Source of the DNA: Pseudogulbenkiania sp. MAI-1
GTDB taxonomy: Bacteria > Pseudomonadota > Gammaproteobacteria > Burkholderiales > Chromobacteriaceae
Direction: 5' to 3'
DNA length: 64,000 nt
NCBI RefSeq assembly: GCF_000527175.1
Contig: NZ_AZUR01000001.1
Span: 1,523,011-1,587,010, forward strand
The position numbers and the translations under genes were made by a program. The notes under the pieces are model-generated. The model was given only the letters and a program-made list of their open reading frames with translations. It searched no databases and had not been told where the DNA came from. Positions 58,981 to 64,000 of this stretch are shown piece by piece; position 1 is the first letter of the stretch, and every line of letters starts with the position of its first letter.

Positions 58981-59457
58981 ATGCGCTACCTTCCTCCTAA
59001 GCCGAGTAGTTTTTCCCAGCGCGCAGTTGCCAATCATCTATTGTTTGTATCCATGGCCATTGTGGTTCTCGCTTGGTCAGCGCTGACAAGAGCCGGCGGC
59101 TTTGATGCGCATTTCACGCAAGCAAACTTTGACGCGCTTGCTCGGTTTGTTGACTACAAGCAGGTTGGGATTCCTGTTGCAGGTGGCTTTCTTCTCTACC
59201 TAGTGATCTCCCTGCTCTCTCACCAATCTGGGAGCATCTTAGCAGAGGTGAAGGCGTATCATTGGAGAGAGCTAATCCATGCCGAAGTCTCATCCATCTT
59301 GCTCAGTTCAAGCTCATTGTCCTTTGTCGTTGGTGCTCTATTTTGCTGGGTGGGACTCTTCAATGAAGGCTTAAGGACGGCAAGCTGGTGGCCGATTGGG
59401 TTAATTCTTGCATATCTGCTTCGCCCCAAGACGCAGGACCGATATGATGAAGTCTAA
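58981..59457 (+). CDS. Four-TM cargo protein, unknown function
   Basis: 158 residues on the strand opposite to the phage lysis genes. Predicted TM helices at about 19-36 (LLFVSMAIVVLAWSALTR), 59-77 (VGIPVAGGFLLYLVISLL), 98-122 (VSSILLSSSSLSFVVGALFCWVGLF) and 134-150 (WWPIGLILAYLLRP). GGAG upstream of the ATG. No family recognised. It is followed 95 bases later by the zinc-ribbon gene, probably as one unit. GC content and codon use differ from the phage backbone. Confidence 0.72.
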   Translation: MRYLPPKPSSFSQRAVANHLLFVSMAIVVLAWSALTRAGGFDAHFTQANFDALARFVDYKQVGIPVAGGFLLYLVISLLSHQSGSILAEVKAYHWRELIHAEVSSILLSSSSLSFVVGALFCWVGLFNEGLRTASWWPIGLILAYLLRPKTQDRYDEV

Positions 59458-59552
59458 CCCTTACATGTCAAATGTAAGAGGGCTCAAGAAATCTGAGCTA
59501 AGTACGCGCAGTGCGGCTAACTAAAAAAATTAGCTTTCAGGATCGTCTCGCC

Positions 59553-60431
59553 ATGACTGAACAAAACCAATCTGATATTCATGAGGAACCCTCTGCAATG
59601 TTGTTCTCTGAGTTTTTGGAGAGCGTTCCGCCGGGTAGTTTGATGAATATTGCTGATCTTTCTAAGCATAAGTATTATTCAAATGGTTCGGTCGCGGGTT
59701 TTCAGCTATTTCTGCCGGACATACAACTGCATTGTCCAAGAGATACTTGCAATGGTGTCCGCTTTTTTCGCAGCTCTACCCGCTCAGTTCCCGACATACC
59801 TTATGATAGTTACCACTATTGCTACATTTCCTACGTTTGCTCGAACTGCCGGCATACGGAAAAAACATTCTCGCTCGCGGCTCAGCGAGACGAAGGCTGT
59901 TTATCTGGGAAATGCTTCAAGTTTGGAGAGTTGCCGGAGTATGGCCCACCTACGGCATCTAGACTAGTTAAGTTGATCGGCCCTGATCGAGAGCTTTTCT
60001 TGAAAGGGAGACGCTGTGAGAACCAGGGATTAGGGGTGGGGGCTTTTGTTTACTACAGGCGCGTTGTAGAGAGCCAAAAGAATCGGATACTTGATGAAGT
60101 AATCAAGGTGTCGAAGAAGGTGGGCGCTAATCCGGAGGCGATCCAGCTGCTTGAGGAGGCAAAGACCGAGACGCAATTTAGCAAAGCATTGTTGAGCGTA
60201 AAGGACGCTATACCCCAGGCTCTATTGATCAATGGCCACAACCCACTTTCGCTATTGCACTCCGCACTAAGTGATGGTTTACATCTAAGGACTGACGAAG
60301 AGTGTTTGGAAGTCGCAAGCAGTATTCGCATCGTATTGGCGGAGCTATCTGAAAGACTTGCTCAATCACTGAAAGATGAGGCTGAACTCAATAAGGCGTT
60401 GTCCCGCCTTATGAGTAGAAAAGCTAGCTAA
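59553..60431 (+). CDS. Zinc-ribbon protein with helical C-terminal domain, cargo
   Basis: 292 residues. Cys 61, 66, 90, 96, 99, 116 and 121 (HCPRDTC, CYISYVCSNCRH, GCLSGKCF) suggest one or two zinc ribbons. From about 138 on it is helical: GLGVGAFVYYRRVVESQKNRILDEVIKVSKK, HSALSDGLHLRTDEECLEVASSIRIVLAELSERL, reminiscent of DUF4145/HEPN-like proteins found near defence genes. ATG at 59553 preferred over a GTG at 59511. Convergent with the 82-aa gene. Function unknown; a nucleic-acid-binding effector or sensor is one possibility. Confidence 0.72.
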   Translation: MTEQNQSDIHEEPSAMLFSEFLESVPPGSLMNIADLSKHKYYSNGSVAGFQLFLPDIQLHCPRDTCNGVRFFRSSTRSVPDIPYDSYHYCYISYVCSNCRHTEKTFSLAAQRDEGCLSGKCFKFGELPEYGPPTASRLVKLIGPDRELFLKGRRCENQGLGVGAFVYYRRVVESQKNRILDEVIKVSKKVGANPEAIQLLEEAKTETQFSKALLSVKDAIPQALLINGHNPLSLLHSALSDGLHLRTDEECLEVASSIRIVLAELSERLAQSLKDEAELNKALSRLMSRKAS

Positions 60432-60534
60432 CTTCTCGATCTGCCAAGGGTGAGTAAGTCGCGCAGACCCATAATGTCAGGCGGGGGTGTTGTCGGTGAG
60501 GTCGTGCAGAAACACCCTGGGAAGATGGTGGGCT

Positions 60535-60783
60535 TTAGCTGGCATTCGTGTTTTTGAGTTTGGATATTAAGGTGTCTATTAATTTTTGAATGATTTCTTC
60601 GGTAATTTTTTCTGGGATATGATCAATAAACATGACCTTGTCAATATCTAGGCGGGAGCGGACAATCCCTTCAGATGTTGCCTGTAGCTCAACAAGAACG
60701 ATTGCCCCTTCTGGCACCCAGGCGCGTATTGCCTTTAGGTCAGGTGTGAGTTTGATTTCAGGCTGAAAAAGGACTGTTTCCAT
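60535..60783 (-). CDS. Small acidic protein downstream of ART-like gene, 82 aa
   Basis: METVLFQPEIKLTPDLKAIRAWVPEGAIVLVELQATSEG to KLIDTLISKLKNTNAS, acidic with a helical C-terminus. GGAG lies eight bases before the ATG. It follows the ADP-ribosyltransferase-like gene by 15 bases, so it is cotranscribed and may be a partner or immunity protein. No family recognised. Confidence 0.65.
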   Translation of the reverse strand: METVLFQPEIKLTPDLKAIRAWVPEGAIVLVELQATSEGIVRSRLDIDKVMFIDHIPEKITEEIIQKLIDTLISKLKNTNAS

Positions 60784-60798
60784 GTCGCATCTCCGGGC

Positions 60799-61341
60799 TT
60801 AAGTAACTGTATGTCGAGCAACAATGCAGCTGGCCGGTACAGAGTTCATAAGGAACTCTGCATCCCGTGCTGCAAATACCAAAGCCCTAAATCGATTGGC
60901 TATGTGCGGTGGGTACATCTGACCCCCAGCGTGGGGTACTGACCTGGTTGCCAAATTATTAAAGTATCTGTCAGCCACCGCAACAATCAAACGCTGGTCT
61001 CCGGTGTGCTCATGCGCTAAATCGGTATTTGATATTTCTGCTATAGGGTTAACCAAGCGATAATTTAGCCCAATGGTAGACAGGTCTATTTCGTAGACGA
61101 AACCAGGGCTATTCGGGGTGGCAATCCCTGCTGGTCCCATAAGCGCATATGTGCGTGCGATTGCAAACGATGTTGTTAGAGAGATGTATGGGGATGGATT
61201 TGAGTAAGCCGTTATGTGGCAAACAACAGCATTAGCTGTCTGCGCCCGGCTTCCCGCACATGTCAGACCACCTTGCCGTGCATCATGAATGTGCCAGTAT
61301 GTCCCCGGACCGGCACCTTTATAAAGGGTAGGAATCTGCAT
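60799..61341 (-). CDS. Putative ADP-ribosyltransferase-fold (ART-like) cargo protein
   Basis: 180 residues. Motifs in an order seen in ART-like toxins: LYKGAGPGTYWHIHDARQGGL near the N-terminus, SPYISLTTS (50-58, STS-like), GFVYEIDL (80-87) and DAEFLMNSVPASCIV (160-174) near the end, with a carboxylate that could be the catalytic Glu. No signal peptide, so it would act in the cytoplasm. AGGAG nine bases before the ATG. AT-richer than the backbone. The similarity is recalled by pattern, so the fold assignment is tentative. Confidence 0.6.
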   Translation of the reverse strand: MQIPTLYKGAGPGTYWHIHDARQGGLTCAGSRAQTANAVVCHITAYSNPSPYISLTTSFAIARTYALMGPAGIATPNSPGFVYEIDLSTIGLNYRLVNPIAEISNTDLAHEHTGDQRLIVAVADRYFNNLATRSVPHAGGQMYPPHIANRFRALVFAARDAEFLMNSVPASCIVARHTVT

Positions 61342-61359
61342 GCTGCTAGTCTCCTAAGT

Positions 61360-61610
61360 TTAGGATCGCCAGTAGTATGAGCCCTTGATGTGAAATGGTT
61401 TGCTGATGGCGCTTGGCGTCAAAAACTGAGCCCTCAGTAGTTGAAGTGCCACTAGGTATGCCGCATCACTCGTTCCATGCTGAGTTGTTGAACAGCCATA
61501 GGTGCCATGGTGCGGCTGTATTATTTGTATGTCTAGTACGCATGCCTCATCTAAGGTTAGATAACTCAGCCTAAAACAACAACGCCATTGAGCTGTGGAA
61601 GGCTGCTCAT
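61360..61610 (-). pseudogene. Small gene broken by a frameshift, first of the ART-like unit
   Basis: Two frames join: ATG at 61610 gives M-S-S-L-P-Q-L-N-G-V-V-V-L-G then TGA at 61566; the -1 frame continues L-S-Y-L-T-L-D-E-A and reads well to TAA at 61360 (LVALQLLRAQFLTPSAISKPFHIKGSYYW). The second frame has no ordinary start nearby. The combined product would be about 82 residues. The stop lies 18 bases from the ART-like gene start. Either a decayed gene or a translational frameshift. Confidence 0.45.
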
Positions 61611-61627
61611 GCCCCAGAGAGGTGGTG

Positions 61628-62059
61628 CTAGAACAACGCCGGCTGTTCCGGTGCGGCCATCCGGGCTGGCCGCTTGAGTATCCGCCACACGGTGCGGTCG
61701 GCCAGCTTGAAGTGCAAGGCCAACTGCTGGACGGACCAGTTGGCCGAGTGATCGGCACACATCTCGTCGAAGCGGCGGCGCAGTTCGCGGTCGCGCAGCT
61801 CCTGCAGGGCCTCGTAGCAGCGCGGGATATAGAGCATGTCGCCGCCGTAGTGGCGGGTCAGGGTTTCGGCCTCGCGCTGGCCGATGGCTTCGGCCAGGTA
61901 CTGGAAGTTGGCGATGCCCTTGTCGGTCCTGGCCTTGGCCACGGCCAGGGTGGTGCCGCCGAAGGTGTCGACCAGCGACAAGGCGGCCGGGTAGCCGATC
62001 AGGCGGGAAATCTCCTGAATGCTTTCAGGGAGTAGTTCGGTTACGTCGTCCAGTTTCAT
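61628..62059 (-). CDS. mor: Mor-family transcription activator
   Basis: 143 residues: LPESIQEISRLIGYPAALSLVDTFGGTTLAVAK (dimerisation) and a C-terminal HTH WSVQQLALHFKLADRTVWRILKRP, as in Mu Mor/C. Activates middle and late promoters. GAGGA eight bases before ATG 62059. The cargo island begins directly downstream, where the next phage genes would be. Confidence 0.92.
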   Translation of the reverse strand: MKLDDVTELLPESIQEISRLIGYPAALSLVDTFGGTTLAVAKARTDKGIANFQYLAEAIGQREAETLTRHYGGDMLYIPRCYEALQELRDRELRRRFDEMCADHSANWSVQQLALHFKLADRTVWRILKRPARMAAPEQPALF

Positions 62060-62154
62060 CTCGGGCGTCCTCATCAGGACGGCGGGCCGATTAGCTCTGT
62101 CGCTAATCAGCCCGCTGTTGTTATGACACGCCCATTGTTTACACGCCGAGAATT

Positions 62155-62577
62155 CTAACGGCCCCTGCCGTGGCGGCGGGATTCGATCTCCAGCGCCACC
62201 ATGACACTCTTTACCTGGCCGTCGTCGCACCATTCCAGTTTTTCCACGCCGAACATGCGGCTAGCCAGCGCCTGGGCGTAGCTCCAGTGCCGCCCGGCGT
62301 CAGCCAGCAGCGCCTCGATCTTGTCGATGTATGCCTCCCGGCTTTTAACGGTCTGCGGCCGCTGGCCGTGCTTTTTCGCGATCGATTTGGCAGGCTGCCA
62401 GCCACACTTCTTGAAGTGGGCCAGCACCTTTTCCAGCGCCTGGTCGTCCAGGTCTTTGGCGCTGGTCTTGCCGGTCACCTGGGCCAGCAGGGCACGGTAG
62501 GCGTCGTCCTGCAGCCCCAGCTCCTTGCGGGCAATGTGCACCTTGGCCAACAGGGCAGGGCGGTGGGTGGTCTTCAT
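62155..62577 (-). CDS. GemA-like phage regulatory protein (DUF1018, Mu gp16)
   Basis: 140 residues: RPALLAKVHIARKELGLQDDAYRALLAQVTGKTSAKDLDDQALEKVLAHFKKCGW, the DUF1018 signature, followed by SREAYIDKIEALLADAGRHWSYAQALASRMFGVEKLEW. In Mu, gp16/GemA modulates host gene expression. GGAG eight bases before ATG 62577. Confidence 0.9.
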   Translation of the reverse strand: MKTTHRPALLAKVHIARKELGLQDDAYRALLAQVTGKTSAKDLDDQALEKVLAHFKKCGWQPAKSIAKKHGQRPQTVKSREAYIDKIEALLADAGRHWSYAQALASRMFGVEKLEWCDDGQVKSVMVALEIESRRHGRGR

Positions 62578-62671
62578 CGTGGACTCCGTCAAAACACGTT
62601 GCGGAACCGGCCGCTTCAGCGGCGGCCGGCTCGACACCGGGCTCTAGGCCGGGCGGATCAGCGGTCTGGCC

Positions 62672-63289
62672 TCACACCCCCGCCAAATCAAGACAAATCG
62701 GCTGCCATTGGTCGTTGGCCCCGACACGCCGGTACAGCCGGATGTAGCCGGCCGTACCAACCACCGTCATGGCGTCGTCCAGTATCTGCATGGCGCGCTG
62801 CCACCGTTCGTCGTTGCTATTCAGCCGGCGCAGTTCCAGGATGCGAGACACGCGCAAGTCGCCGCTCCGGTCGGATTCGAAGGTGCGAGTGGCGATAGCT
62901 ATCATCTCGGGCGGGGCGCTGGTGCCCCAGTCGAGGAGGCACTCATCGATCAAAACCTTGGCCGCTTTAATACGCTCGTCAAAACCGATCCGGTCTTGGT
63001 ATGAGCGCACTACCTTGAGCGTGCCGTCGTAGCTGGTCAGCACCACGCCGCCTTTCTCGCCGCCGAGGGTCACGCCGTACTGCTCTGCGCTGGTGGAAAC
63101 CAGGGCCGCCACGTCGGTGAAGGCGAGATTTTTGAACTCCTGCAGTTGGGAATTCAGTGCCAATGCCTTGTCCACCAGCAGTCGTACGGTCTGGTCACGC
63201 AATTTGTCGATGGGGGCGACCAGCTCCGGCGGCGTCAGCCGGCCCTTGGCGTCCTTCCAGTAAGTGGCATAGTTGGGTTGGTTCTGCAT
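62672..63289 (-). CDS. DUF3164-family phage early protein
   Basis: 205 residues: YWKDAKGRLTPPELVAPIDKLRDQTVRLLVDKALALNSQLQEFKNLAFTDVAALVSTSAEQYGVTLGGEKGGVVLTSYDG, hallmark of DUF3164 proteins of Mu-like phages, C-terminal part with YQDRIGFDERIKAAKVLIDECLLDW. Located in the early region; function unknown. Confidence 0.88.
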   Translation of the reverse strand: MQNQPNYATYWKDAKGRLTPPELVAPIDKLRDQTVRLLVDKALALNSQLQEFKNLAFTDVAALVSTSAEQYGVTLGGEKGGVVLTSYDGTLKVVRSYQDRIGFDERIKAAKVLIDECLLDWGTSAPPEMIAIATRTFESDRSGDLRVSRILELRRLNSNDERWQRAMQILDDAMTVVGTAGYIRLYRRVGANDQWQPICLDLAGV

Positions 63290-63298
63290 CGTGTGCTC

Positions 63299-63856
63299 CT
63301 AGGTTGATGTCTTGTTCAAGGCGTCGCGCATGGCTTGCAGGCCACGCTGGCGAGCCTCCGTTGTCTGTACGGCGGTACTGGCCACATCGGCGGCGGAAAC
63401 CGGCCCCGATGTCTTGCGCCAGCCGCTGGGGGCGAAACGGCGCTGGTCTTCGCGGGCGTTTTCCTTCCGGCCTTCCTGCTTGTCACATAGACCCACCAGC
63501 ACCTCCCACAGGTAGCCGTGGCTTTTCAGGGGGAGGGTCAGCTTGCCGGCGTCGCGGCGGTCCAGCATGTCCTGCAGGGCGGCCGCCATCATCTCGTTGG
63601 TGAAGCCCCAGTCCCGGCCGCCTCGGCTGAAGCGGTGGTTCTGCAGGGGCTCCACCAACTCGCCCAGCAGGGTGGCCAGCCGGTCGAACGACAGCTCGCG
63701 GGTGGCGGGCCGGAACAGGCCGAGGTACTGGATCAGCCGCTTGCCGAGCGGGGCCGGCAACTGCAGCGCCACCAGCACCGCCTCGCGGGCGCCGTCGTGC
63801 GAGAGCAGGGCGTCCAGGCTGGCCACCGCGCCGCAGGCGGGGCATTTCACCTTCAT
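63299..63856 (-). CDS. Phage early protein with N-terminal zinc ribbon, unknown function
   Basis: 185 residues: MKVKCPACGAVASLDALL gives one CPxCG knuckle, followed by helical FRPATRELSFDRLATLLGELVEPLQNHRFSRGGRDWGFTNEMMAAALQDML and a basic tail (KQEGRKENAREDQRRFAPSGWRKT). Overlaps the end of the partial upstream gene (ATGA). Probably replication-associated as in other Mu-like early regions, but unproven. Confidence 0.8.
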   Translation of the reverse strand: MKVKCPACGAVASLDALLSHDGAREAVLVALQLPAPLGKRLIQYLGLFRPATRELSFDRLATLLGELVEPLQNHRFSRGGRDWGFTNEMMAAALQDMLDRRDAGKLTLPLKSHGYLWEVLVGLCDKQEGRKENAREDQRRFAPSGWRKTSGPVSAADVASTAVQTTEARQRGLQAMRDALNKTST

Positions 63857-64000
63857 GCCACCCTCCTGCCCAAGTGGTGCAGCGCCTGCGACAGGGCCAG
63901 CGCGGCCGCTGTGGTGGAGGGCGTAACCTGGTCGGCCTCGGCCCGGCGTCCTACCTTGCGCGGCACCGCCAGGAATGCGGCCGTTTTGGCATAGACGTTG
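63853..64000 (-). CDS. Phage early protein, C-terminal part only (cut by window)
   Basis: 49 visible residues on the minus strand ending ALALSQALHHLGRRVA, beginning N-V-Y-A-K-T-A-A-F-L-A-V-P-R-K-V-G at the window edge; the start lies beyond base 64000 or very close to it. It overlaps the zinc-ribbon gene start by ATGA. The piece is too short to identify. Confidence 0.6.
   Translation of the reverse strand, partial: NVYAKTAAFLAVPRKVGRRAEADQVTPSTTAAALALSQALHHLGRRVA

Larger units (their letters stand above)
31294..64000. mobile_element. Mu-like transposable prophage, contractile tail, truncated by window edge
   Basis: Nearly all Mu late functions are present in Mu order on the minus strand: Mor, lysis, gp25/26/27-like, terminase, portal, F, G, protease, major head, sheath, tube, tape measure, N, P, spike, gp46-48, fibre, Com and a DNA methylase. 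The integrase/transposase A, B and repressor are expected beyond base 64000. All structural genes are intact, apart from a programmed frameshift, so the element could be active. Cargo genes of lower GC occur at four places. Confidence 0.9.

Overview
The window is a GC-rich proteobacterial chromosome segment (1 to about 31.29 kb) joined to the distal two thirds or more of a Mu-like transposable prophage (31.29 kb to the right edge, which cuts the prophage). The host genes (FliW, class I PhaC with thiolase, leuCDB with an entericidin between leuC and leuD, and the block asd-usg-fimV-truA-trpF-trpB-trpA-accD) fit a betaproteobacterium. Protein similarity from memory points to the Neisseriales/Chromobacteriaceae, but no rRNA or other decisive marker is present.

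Host layout. 1-5.9 kb: aromatic aminotransferase (5' end cut), fliW, a small membrane protein, a strong promoter followed at once by a terminator (possible small RNA or attenuator), an uncharacterised protein, the U32 tRNA-hydroxylation protein trhP, and argS. 5.9-10.1 kb, minus strand: a periplasmic solute-binding protein and the polyhydroxyalkanoate genes phaC-phaA, with a palindrome upstream of phaC. 10.3-12.2 kb: a fumarylacetoacetase-family enzyme overlapping hslR, then an MmyB-like regulator. 12.6-18.4 kb: leucine synthesis (leuC, ecn, leuD, leuB), asd and usg. 18.5-28.2 kb: two tandem fimV-type genes, a CbiQ-like membrane protein, truA, trpF, trpB, trpA and accD. 28.3-31 kb: serA divergent from a D-2-hydroxyglutarate dehydrogenase-like flavoprotein, a pair that can cooperate in serine synthesis.

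Prophage layout. Mu-type genes run on the minus strand, so early genes lie at or beyond the right edge: two uncharacterised early proteins, DUF3164, GemA-like, Mor, then cargo, lysis genes (M15 endolysin, DUF7940 protein, nested spanins), a TraR/DksA-type zinc finger, gp25/26/27-like proteins, terminase, portal, F-type head protein, G, protease, decoration, major head, connectors, contractile sheath and tube, a frameshifted tail-assembly pair, tape measure, baseplate, tail fibre, and a Com plus adenine-methylase module where Mu has com-mom. The Mu right end is recognisable at about 31,294: terminal TG, two abutting 22-bp repeats and a third after a gap, the same plan as Mu R1-R2-R3.

Four AT-richer cargo loci interrupt the phage: a 65-residue protein between two terminators (31.7 kb), a one-TM protein inside the baseplate operon (37.9-38.8 kb), a two-TM protein before the protease gene (50.6-51.1 kb), and a five-gene island between mor and the lysis genes (58.98-61.6 kb). 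That island holds a putative ADP-ribosyltransferase-fold protein with two small partners facing a zinc-ribbon protein and a four-TM protein. It is the best candidate for an undescribed phage-borne conflict system. The two cargo loci in the structural operons are followed by nearly identical perfect hairpins that contain the start codon of the next phage gene.
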